A stretch of 44,976 nt of DNA, taken from positions 10,178 to 55,153 of the forward strand of contig DLRY01000033.1 in NCBI GenBank assembly GCA_002500665.1. Direction: 5' to 3'. Of this stretch, positions 17,116 to 24,226 are shown in pieces (the stretch's first letter is position 1; each line of letters begins with the position of its first letter). Made by a program: the position numbers and the translations under genes. Below the pieces are notes generated by a model that was given only the letters and a program-made list of their open reading frames with translations, was not told where the DNA came from and made no database searches. Source of the DNA: Opitutia bacterium UBA7876. Its GTDB lineage: Bacteria; Verrucomicrobiota; Verrucomicrobiia; Opitutales; Seribacteraceae.

Positions 17116-18027
17116 ATGCATTCGATAAGCGTCAATCGAATCGGGTTCATCGGGTTGGGAAACATGGGCAAGCCCATGGCCGGTCACTTGATGAGAGCGG
17201 GTGCCCGGCTAACCCTCTTTAATCGAAGTAACCAAGTTCTCGAGGAACTGGCCGGCGAAGGGGCGGAGGTTGCTTCCAGTCCGCACGAGGTGGCGCAGCG
17301 GGTAGGGGACGGATTGATTTTTCTTAGCCTGCCCAATGCAGATTCCGTTGCCGAGGTGGTGGAGGGAGAGGACGGACTTTTCGCGGGGTTGACCGCAGGT
17401 TCAAAGATCGTCGACATGGGAAGCACCGCGGTCGAGCCCACGAGAGCCTGGCATGAGAGGGCGCTTGGGATGGACTCCGATTGGATAGACGCCCCCGTTT
17501 CCGGCGGACAAAAGGGGGCCCGCGAGGCAAACCTGACCATCATGGCGGGTGGCCTGGAGGGAAGCGTGGATGCGATACGTCCCGTGCTCGAAATATTGGG
17601 CGCCACCATAACCTACATGGGACCGAGCGGGGCGGGGCAATGCGCCAAGCTGGCCAACCAGATTATCGTTGCCTCGACCATCGCCTCCTTGAGCGAAGCT
17701 TTTCTTTTGTGCCGGGAAAACGGGGTCGACCTGAAGGCAGCCCGGAGCGCTCTGCTCGGGGGTTTTGCCCAAAGCAAGATTCTCGACCAGCATGGACTCA
17801 GGATGATCGAGGAAGACTTCGAGCCCGGTGGCACGGCGATCAACCAACTGAAGGACCTGGTCGAGGCTGCCAAAGTGGCTCGACAGGGTGATCTTGACTT
17901 GCCGATGCTGAAGACCAACAAGGAGCTCTGGGAACGGATGCTGGAGGACGGACTTGGTGAGCTTGACCACAGCGGCCTGTACGAGTGGTACCGGCAGACC
18001 TTGGAAAAAGAACGGGGGAGCGAATGA
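17116..18027 (+). CDS. beta-hydroxyacid dehydrogenase (LtnD/GarR-like)
   Basis: A 303-residue cytoplasmic NAD(P)-dependent dehydrogenase of the 3-hydroxyisobutyrate/6-phosphogluconate family. The nucleotide-binding loop is GFIGLGNMGKPM (residues 10-21), the substrate loop is DAPVSGGQKGA near 125-135, and the catalytic lysine is K178 with N181 in GQCAKLANQ. The C-terminal helical domain is complete. Family members oxidise small beta-hydroxy acids such as tartronate semialdehyde or L-threonate. The stop overlaps the start of denD (ATGA), so the two are translationally coupled; this favours a four-carbon sugar acid such as L-threonate as substrate, which is an inference from context. Confidence 0.85.
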   Translation: MHSISVNRIGFIGLGNMGKPMAGHLMRAGARLTLFNRSNQVLEELAGEGAEVASSPHEVAQRVGDGLIFLSLPNADSVAEVVEGEDGLFAGLTAGSKIVDMGSTAVEPTRAWHERALGMDSDWIDAPVSGGQKGAREANLTIMAGGLEGSVDAIRPVLEILGATITYMGPSGAGQCAKLANQIIVASTIASLSEAFLLCRENGVDLKAARSALLGGFAQSKILDQHGLRMIEEDFEPGGTAINQLKDLVEAAKVARQGDLDLPMLKTNKELWERMLEDGLGELDHSGLYEWYRQTLEKERGSE

Positions 18028-19031
18028 AGGTCGTCGTCACGGGAGCGGGTGGGTTTATCGGAACTCAACTCGTGAGGGAACTTTGCCAAAGGGGAACTCT
18101 AGCCCTTCATCCCTCGGGAGAGGTCAAGATCAGCTCGATCGTGGCTGCGGACCTGCGCATTCCCGAGGAGAGTCGCAAGGGCTTGCCGTCTTGGGTTTCC
18201 TTCGTCGAGGGCGACCTGTCGACCGACGAAGCGGTCGACTCGATCATTCCACAGGAGGAGGATTTTTTGCTTTTTCACCTTGCGGCCATCGTGAGTGGTG
18301 ACGGGGAGCGCGATTTTGACCTTTGCATTCGGGTCAACCTGGAGGGAACGGTCAAGCTCCTCGATGCCTGCCGCAACTCACGGGGGCGGGCAAGAATCGT
18401 GTTCGCGAGCAGCCTGGCGGTCTTTGGAGGAGAGGCTTGCCCGCCGGTGGTCGGGGACGAAACCAAGCCCTTGCCCCAGACCACCTACGGGATGACGAAG
18501 CTGGCGGGCGAGTTGATGATCAACGACTACTCCCGCAAGGACTTTCTGGACGGTCGGGCCATCCGTCTGCCTACCATCTTTATTCGGCCGGGCAAGCCCA
18601 ATGCCGCTCTTTCCAGCTTTGCCAGTGGCTTGTTTCGCGAACCTTTAGGCGGTATCGATTTCGAGTTGCCGGTGAGCCGGGAGCAGGGGGTTCCGCTCTT
18701 GGGCTACCGTAAGGTGGTGGGAGCCTTTATCCTCGCCATGGAGTGCGATGGCGAAGCCTTGGGAGACGACCGGGTTCTGACCCTGCCGAGCCGGCAATAT
18801 CTCGTGCGCGACATGATCTCTTCCCTCCAAGGGGTTGCGAAAGAAAAGGGGATCACGCTCGGCAAGATCATCGATCAACCGGATCCACTCGTGATCGAGG
18901 TGGTGGAAGGCTGGCCCATCGGGACCGAATCAAAGAGGGCGGAAGCCCTCGGCATGAGCGCCGATTCAAGTTTGGAAGAGGTGATCGAGGCCTACCTGGA
19001 TGATTTTCACGAGTTCCCCGGTCGGGCCTGA
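18024..19031 (+). CDS. denD: D-erythronate dehydrogenase-like SDR
   Basis: A 335-residue extended short-chain dehydrogenase. The start is the ATG at 18024, overlapping the previous stop by four bases and beginning directly with MKVVVTGAGGFIG, the NAD-binding motif. The active site has Ser in FASSLAVFGG and YGMTK (Tyr/Lys pair). The segments LAAIVSGDGERDFDL, RLPTIFIRPGKPNAA and SSFASGLFREPLGG are characteristic of DenD, which oxidises D-erythronate at C2 to 2-oxo-tetronate. In the known pathways a DUF1537 kinase (OtnK), an isomerase and an aldolase follow; none is seen here, so the rest of the route must be elsewhere. The propeller gene 12 bases downstream is on the opposite strand. Confidence 0.82.
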   Translation: MKVVVTGAGGFIGTQLVRELCQRGTLALHPSGEVKISSIVAADLRIPEESRKGLPSWVSFVEGDLSTDEAVDSIIPQEEDFLLFHLAAIVSGDGERDFDLCIRVNLEGTVKLLDACRNSRGRARIVFASSLAVFGGEACPPVVGDETKPLPQTTYGMTKLAGELMINDYSRKDFLDGRAIRLPTIFIRPGKPNAALSSFASGLFREPLGGIDFELPVSREQGVPLLGYRKVVGAFILAMECDGEALGDDRVLTLPSRQYLVRDMISSLQGVAKEKGITLGKIIDQPDPLVIEVVEGWPIGTESKRAEALGMSADSSLEEVIEAYLDDFHEFPGRA

Positions 19032-19043
19032 GTCTGCGGCCAC

Positions 19044-20291
19044 CTATTTTTTCCCGATGCAGTAGAGGAACTCTTGCCGCTCGGATCCCGAGCGGTGAGC
19101 CGTCCTTAGGAAGAGTCGTTGTCCGCAGATTACGGGGGAGGCGAAGATCTCGTCCCCCAGCTTGTTCTTGGCCAGCAGCTTGAATGCCTTCGCGGAAGCC
19201 TCCGCCACGAAGCAGTCGCCCGCCTCGTTGGCGGCATAAAGCTTTCCGTCCGCCAGGGCGAGGGAGGCGCTGAAGGTGCCTCCGAGGCGTCCCTTCCACT
19301 TTTCCTCTCCCGTGTCGCTCTTCCAGCAATAAAGGACGCCGGCGTCGGCGATGGCGTAGAGGTGGCCCTGGTGGACGATCATCGAGGGTACGTAGACGCG
19401 AACCTTGTTTCGCCAGACGACCTTGCCCGAGCCATCCGCCCGGATGGCCGAGACGTGGTTCTTGGGGTAACCGCCCGAGGAGTATACGTGAATGCCGTCC
19501 GTCACGGTGGTGGTTACGCATTCGGTAGTGGCTCCCTTGATCTCCCAAAGTTTTTTGCCCGTTAAGGGGTTGTAGGAGGAAACCAAGTCGCAACCGGTCA
19601 TGATGAGCTGCTGGCGCCCGTCCAACTCGAATATTACGGGGGACGCATAATTGGGTTTTTGGGGTCGGCCGACTTTCCAAATGATCTTCCCATCCGCCCG
19701 GTTCAGGCAAGCGATGGCTCCCTTCTTCTTGTTGTCGGCGGCTACCAAGAGGAGGTTCTCGCCGTGGAGGGCAGGGGAGGAGGCGTAAGCCTGGTGGACG
19801 ACGTAGTCGGTGATCCTGGTCTGCCAAAGCATTTTGCCTTTTAGGGAAAGGGCGGTGGTATGGGCGGCTCCCGCGTTGAGGAAATTGACGTATAGACGGT
19901 TGCCGTCGCAGGCGAGGGATCCGGAGGCATGGGTGCCCTTTTTGTTCAGCTTCATGAACCCGCCCTCATGGATTCGGGCCGTCCAGTGGAGCTTGCCCGT
20001 TGCGCGGTCCAGGCAAAGAACGCTCTGGGTCTTCTTTTGCTCGTCGGAGGTGGGCAGGACGACCCGGTTGCCAACAACGATCGGAGAACCGTGGCCACGC
20101 CCCTCAATTTCAGCCTTCCATAAGACGTTCCTGGCCTCACTCCATTCGTCGGGCAAATCCTGCCCTTGAGAGGCCTTGCCGTCCTGGCCGGGTCCGCGCC
20201 AGAGGGGCCAGTCGCCGGATGCCTTTGCCCCAATGGCAAGGACGGCGCAAAGAAATACGATGAGGGCGGGGTTGGTTGGTCTTGGGCTCAT
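19044..20291 (-). CDS. Secreted PQQ-like beta-propeller protein
   Basis: A 415-residue protein with a Sec signal peptide (about residues 1-24) and repeated PQQ-like blades. Blade motifs with the closing Gly-Lys/Trp pattern are visible: LDRATGKLHW, LNRADGKIIW, YNPLTGKKLWEIKG, AIRADGSGKVVW and SDTGEEKWKG. The N-terminal WPLWRGPGQDGKA is typical of the single-domain propeller proteins common in Planctomycetes and Verrucomicrobia. No PQQ- or calcium-binding dehydrogenase residues can be assigned, so it is more likely a binding or scaffold protein than an alcohol dehydrogenase. It is convergent with denD. The 251 bases before it (20292-20542) hold no recognisable gene. Confidence 0.88.
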   Translation of the reverse strand: MSPRPTNPALIVFLCAVLAIGAKASGDWPLWRGPGQDGKASQGQDLPDEWSEARNVLWKAEIEGRGHGSPIVVGNRVVLPTSDEQKKTQSVLCLDRATGKLHWTARIHEGGFMKLNKKGTHASGSLACDGNRLYVNFLNAGAAHTTALSLKGKMLWQTRITDYVVHQAYASSPALHGENLLLVAADNKKKGAIACLNRADGKIIWKVGRPQKPNYASPVIFELDGRQQLIMTGCDLVSSYNPLTGKKLWEIKGATTECVTTTVTDGIHVYSSGGYPKNHVSAIRADGSGKVVWRNKVRVYVPSMIVHQGHLYAIADAGVLYCWKSDTGEEKWKGRLGGTFSASLALADGKLYAANEAGDCFVAEASAKAFKLLAKNKLGDEIFASPVICGQRLFLRTAHRSGSERQEFLYCIGKK

Positions 20292-20542
20292 GATTTGTAA
20301 TAAAGTCAGAGAAAGGTTCCGCAGGGGATTACCGAAATTGAATTAATCTAAACTTTAAATAGGTGGGTCCTATGGGTTGCCCAACTCCTTGTGGGGTCAA
20401 GGGATTTTTTTGATTTTGCGACTGGAGGACGTAATCGAGGGCTGTCAAACCAACCAGAAACAAGCTACTTCTCTCGGCGTTGCGGCGGAGTTTATCGGAT
20501 GCCAGATCCGGAAGGGGTGAACTATCCGGAACTCAAAAGGAG

Positions 20543-21565
20543 TTACTCGCTTTTGTGTTTTGAGCGACGAAGTTTTTCGAGGGTCACGCGGACCAATTGG
20601 GACGGGAGAGCATAGGTCGTGACACGGTCCACCCGCGCCACGTTGATGCCCAGAGCTTTTCCATTCAGATCCAGAACAGCCCCTCCCATGGCATTGGGAG
20701 GAAGGGAGACGTCGTGTTGGATGATCATAGGGAAATTGTCCTTTCGCTTGGAAACGGGGCCGCTCATTCTGGCGTTGCGGTTCATCATGTCGAAGACGAC
20801 GGAACGGTGACCCAAGGTCACGCGAAAAGAAAGCATGCTGTTACCCCGTTTCACCTTGATTACAACGACGTCCCCGGGATCATTGGATCCGACCAACTCG
20901 ATCATTTTCTCTCGGTCGGTAACCTCTTGGCCTCCCACGTTCGTTACGACGTCACCTTTTTCCAGTCCTGCTGCAGCACCGGCGGAGCGGGGCATTACCT
21001 GTTGGATCAGTATGCCACCCAAATCCACGCCATCCTGTCCCAGAATCACCCCGATAACTCCGCCAACTCTGTCGATAGGTCGGCCTTTGGCTCCGACGAC
21101 ACCTACCTTCAGTCGTTTCAGGTTGTAGTCAGCCGAAACCAACCAGGAGCCTTCTCCTGGCTCTTCTTCCTTGGACCAAGAAACAGGGGTCAGCTTTTTG
21201 GCGCCCTTGATCTTGAATACGGCCAAATCCGTGGCTTTGTCCTTACCCTTGGCTTGAACCTTGTAACGGGTGCCATCGACCAGGATGGCCTCTTCAGCTT
21301 CTATGGAAGAACTGGCTTTGGTCACAATGTGTCCTTTCCGGCTCACGATCGTACCCAAGGCAAGTGTACGACCCTTGCCAAGGAGTCGAACAGTTGAGCT
21401 GAGACTTGCTTTTGAGGATTCCTCGAAGGCCTTCAAGGTTTCACTGCCGTTTCGGCGCTGTTCTACAGGCAGTCGGTCGTTGGCCGCCAAGGGTGCCGAC
21501 GAAATGGTCAGGCACAGACAAAAAGTAGAAAGAAAATTACTGAGCCGATCTATGTAAGTACGCAT
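20543..21565 (-). CDS. Catalytically dead HtrA-like protein with inserted PDZ
   Basis: A 340-residue secreted protein (signal peptide about 1-28). The first half follows the HtrA/S1C barrel: ALGTIVSRKGHIVTKAS near 70, where the catalytic His of the usual TxxHV motif is missing, then ATDLAVFKIKG with the Asp kept. A PDZ domain occupies roughly 170-255 (IQQVMPRSAGAAAGLEKGD, then VGSNDPGDVV). After it the barrel appears to resume: PPNAMGGAVLDLNGKALGIN corresponds to the GNSGGPL-VNL-GEVIGIN stretch of active enzymes with Ser replaced by Met, then YALPSQLV. So the PDZ seems inserted inside the trypsin-like fold instead of following it. Two of three catalytic residues are lost. It starts two bases after the stop of an active S1C protease; a regulatory or binding partner is likely. 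Confidence 0.82.
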   Translation of the reverse strand: MRTYIDRLSNFLSTFCLCLTISSAPLAANDRLPVEQRRNGSETLKAFEESSKASLSSTVRLLGKGRTLALGTIVSRKGHIVTKASSSIEAEEAILVDGTRYKVQAKGKDKATDLAVFKIKGAKKLTPVSWSKEEEPGEGSWLVSADYNLKRLKVGVVGAKGRPIDRVGGVIGVILGQDGVDLGGILIQQVMPRSAGAAAGLEKGDVVTNVGGQEVTDREKMIELVGSNDPGDVVVIKVKRGNSMLSFRVTLGHRSVVFDMMNRNARMSGPVSKRKDNFPMIIQHDVSLPPNAMGGAVLDLNGKALGINVARVDRVTTYALPSQLVRVTLEKLRRSKHKSE

Positions 21566-21567
21566 GA

Positions 21568-22554
21568 TTATTCGGGGCGTTTGCCCAATTCGAGGCTAAT
21601 GCTTAAGTCCTTCTTGCCGCGCCTCAGGTCAATCAACACTTCATCGCCCGGTTCCTTTGAGCCGACCACGATGATAAGTTCTTCCTGGCTGTCGATCGGT
21701 TCTCCATCGATGGCGGTTATGACGTCCGATTTAAGAATGCCTCCCTTTTGAGCCGCTGATTCGTTGACTAAGCTCATAATCCTCAATCCGTCCTCGGTTT
21801 CCATCGTGCCAACACCCAGAAAACCTCCTTTTTGCAGTTCTCTGCGGGAAATCATTGTTCCCTCGTTGAAAACGTCCCAGTGCTCGAGGTAGCTTTCGAT
21901 AGGAGCGTGGAAATTGGCGTCGTCATACTTCGCGATCCGGCTGTGAATCCCGATGACTTCGCCGTCTAGGTTGAACAAGGGTCCGCCGGAATCTCCGCCG
22001 AGCAGTCGGCAATCCGTTCGCAAGGTTGCATATTGCTTGTCAATGACGCGCCCGATTCTGGTGACCATGCCGCGTTTTGCCATAAACCCTCCCGGGTGTC
22101 CGAGGGCAAAGCACCAATCCCCTACTTGTGATTTCCCTTTTGCAGCCATCGGAGCAAACGGCCACTCCCCATCCTGCTTGATCTTGCACATTCCGGAATC
22201 CGATATTTCGGAACCTCCCATGGTAACGGCATCGACCCTCCGCCCATCCGGGAGCACTATTTTGACGCTGCGGCCGGGTCTTCCCGAAATATGGCCTGCC
22301 GTCAATACCAGCCCTTCCCTGCTTACGATCACACCACTGCCGGAACCTCCTCCGCTCTGGATCGCCACAACCGCTTGCTTGGCATTTTTCAGGGTGGCCT
22401 GCAACTTGGCCTGAATGGACAGTAGATCCTGCTTGGATTCTGGAACTTTCTTTTCCCATGACTTGAGACCCTTCGTTTCCTTGGCGAGGACGGATGTATG
22501 CCAAGCCAAGCAGGTCATCAAAAATAAAGCTATTATGCATTTAAAAGGTTTCAT
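21568..22554 (-). CDS. S1C trypsin-like protease with C-terminal PDZ
   Basis: A 328-residue HtrA/DegP-type serine protease, secreted (signal peptide MKPFKCIIALFLMTCLAW and following). Start set at the ATG at 22554; a TTG at 22590 would add 12 residues without a ribosome site. The triad is complete: His in LTAGHISG, Asp in ISDSGMCKI, Ser in GGDSGGPLFNL. One PDZ domain follows (about 235-325; RIMSLVNESAAQKGGI, then VGSKEPGDEVLIDL). Standard order, unlike the downstream relative. It would cleave misfolded or specific proteins in the periplasm. It sits in a same-strand series after a DUF1549/1553-DUF1501 pair. Confidence 0.9.
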   Translation of the reverse strand: MKPFKCIIALFLMTCLAWHTSVLAKETKGLKSWEKKVPESKQDLLSIQAKLQATLKNAKQAVVAIQSGGGSGSGVIVSREGLVLTAGHISGRPGRSVKIVLPDGRRVDAVTMGGSEISDSGMCKIKQDGEWPFAPMAAKGKSQVGDWCFALGHPGGFMAKRGMVTRIGRVIDKQYATLRTDCRLLGGDSGGPLFNLDGEVIGIHSRIAKYDDANFHAPIESYLEHWDVFNEGTMISRRELQKGGFLGVGTMETEDGLRIMSLVNESAAQKGGILKSDVITAIDGEPIDSQEELIIVVGSKEPGDEVLIDLRRGKKDLSISLELGKRPE

Positions 22555-22663
22555 TAGAGCAAATCGTAACAATTTTCGTACTATTCTCAACTAGGTTAGC
22601 TATTCGCTCCATTTGTCGAGTTCTAAAAAATTAGGATCTGTTATTTTTTTCCTTCCGCAGGTC

Positions 22664-22801
22664 TTAGCAGACGATGGTTCCCGTCTCGGAACGCCAAAAG
22701 TCGTGGCCGGCGATGACCGGAGGCTCCATGAGGACTTGGTAACTGGTGGTCAGGGGTTGTGATGGCTTCCACTTGGGAATGAGCTCTGATAAAGAGTTCA
22801 T
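22664..22801 (-). CDS. Candidate 45-residue protein
   Basis: An ATG frame of 45 codons on the minus strand, 12 bases after the DUF1501 stop, with GAAAGG three bases before the ATG. It encodes a soluble peptide beginning MNSLSELIPKWKPSQ and ending RSETGTIVC before a TAA. Composition is protein-like (mixed, Pro/Thr-rich, two Trp) and not hydrophobic. I recognise no family. It may be a genuine small protein in the operon, or the surviving tail of a lost gene. It fills most of the 259-base gap between DUF1501 and the S1C protease. Confidence 0.35.
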   Translation of the reverse strand: MNSLSELIPKWKPSQPLTTSYQVLMEPPVIAGHDFWRSETGTIVC

Positions 22802-22813
22802 AGACCTTTCGTC

Positions 22814-24217
22814 TCAGGCGATGATTTCTTTGATGGGGTGGCCGAAGTCCATTTCGAGGCGCTTGTGTCCTGGGACTTCCATGGCGTGTGGATCGAGGCC
22901 AAGCTGGTGCAGGATGGTGGCATGCGCGTCGGTGACGTAGTGGGGGTTCTCGGTCGGATGGAAGCCGATGTCGTCGGTGGCCCCATGGGTCACGCCGCCC
23001 TTGATCCCCCCGCCCGCCATCCAGATGCTGAAGGCGTAGGGGTGGTGGTCGCGTCCGTTTGCGCCCTGGGATCCTGGAGTGCGCCCGAACTCGGTGGCGA
23101 AGACGACGAGGGTTTCGTCGAGCAGGCCGCGCGACTTGAGATCCTTCAAGAGACCGGCGATGGGTCGGTCGACCTGCATGGCTAGCTTGGTGTGGCCGGA
23201 CTTGAGGTTGGAGTGCTGGTCCCAAGCACCCGCCGCACCGTCGCCATGCATGATTTGGATGAAGCGTACTCCGCGTTCCACGAACCGCCGGGCCGCGAGC
23301 AGTTGCTGGCCAAAGGGCCGAGTCTCCTTTTGGTCGAATCCATAGAGTTTCTTGGTTGCCTCGGTTTCCTTGTCGAAGTTCACCACGCCGGGCACTGATG
23401 TCTGCATTCGGTAGGCCAATTCGTAGGACTTGATTCGGGCATCCAGTTTGGCGTCGTCCGGATGACGGTGGAGACTCAGGCGGTTGAGCCGATTGACCAG
23501 GCCGAAGCCAATGCGTTGCTCTTCCGCGGTGAGGTCGCCCTGTGGTTTGGCGTAGTCTAGCGGGTTCCTCGGGTCGATTTTCAATTTCACCTCGTCATAG
23601 GCCGGCCCGAGGTAGTGCCCGTCACTGCGGTCGAAGAAGCGCGGGCCCATGCCGATGAACTGCGGAAGGTTCTCGTTCAAGGTGCCGAGGCCCCAGTTGA
23701 TCCAGGCACCGATGGTGGGCACACGTGGGTCGAGCATGTGGCGGCCGGAGTGGAACTGGACTTGGGCACCGTGGTTGTCGTCGGTCGTCCACATCGAACG
23801 GATGACGGCGATATCGTCGATACAGCCTCCGACATGGGGAAACCAGTCGCTGACTTCGATACCACTTTGGCCGTATTTCTTGTAGCCCACCTGGAGAGGA
23901 TATAGTTTGTTGCGTTGCTGGCCGTTGGCATCGTTCACGACCACTACCCTGACCTTCTTCAGCAGTTCGGGATCCTGAACGTACTTGAATTCCGTCTCTC
24001 CGATTGACTTGCCTGAAAGTTCATTGAGGGCCGGTTTCGGATCGAAGCTCTCCATGTGGCTCACGCCGCCGCGCATGAAAAGCCAAATCACGCTTTTTGC
24101 CTTGGGGGCAACTTGTGGCAGTCCGTTCACGCCCAATTCCGCCCCGCGGAGCATGGTGGACAGCGCCAGGGAACCGAAACCCAGTCCCGAGCGCCCTAGA
24201 AACAATCTGCGATTCAT
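22814..24217 (-). CDS. DUF1501 family protein, Tat-exported
   Basis: A 467-residue DUF1501 protein. Start set at the ATG at 24217 (MNRRLFLGRSG, twin-arginine signal): AAAGG lies six bases upstream of it, whereas an ATG two codons earlier overlaps that ribosome site. Landmarks: GGVSHMESFDPKP near 52, RSMWTTDDNHGAQ, SGRHMLDPRVPTIG, QIMHGDGAAGAWDQHSN, ATEFGRTPGSQG and NGRDHHPYAFS, with the Asp/His/Glu residues expected to hold metal by analogy with the alkaline phosphatase fold. It follows the stop of the 1072-residue DUF1549/1553 gene by nine bases, so the two are co-translated. Reaction unknown. Confidence 0.92.
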   Translation of the reverse strand: MNRRLFLGRSGLGFGSLALSTMLRGAELGVNGLPQVAPKAKSVIWLFMRGGVSHMESFDPKPALNELSGKSIGETEFKYVQDPELLKKVRVVVVNDANGQQRNKLYPLQVGYKKYGQSGIEVSDWFPHVGGCIDDIAVIRSMWTTDDNHGAQVQFHSGRHMLDPRVPTIGAWINWGLGTLNENLPQFIGMGPRFFDRSDGHYLGPAYDEVKLKIDPRNPLDYAKPQGDLTAEEQRIGFGLVNRLNRLSLHRHPDDAKLDARIKSYELAYRMQTSVPGVVNFDKETEATKKLYGFDQKETRPFGQQLLAARRFVERGVRFIQIMHGDGAAGAWDQHSNLKSGHTKLAMQVDRPIAGLLKDLKSRGLLDETLVVFATEFGRTPGSQGANGRDHHPYAFSIWMAGGGIKGGVTHGATDDIGFHPTENPHYVTDAHATILHQLGLDPHAMEVPGHKRLEMDFGHPIKEIIA

Positions 24218-24226
24218 GTCCATCCT

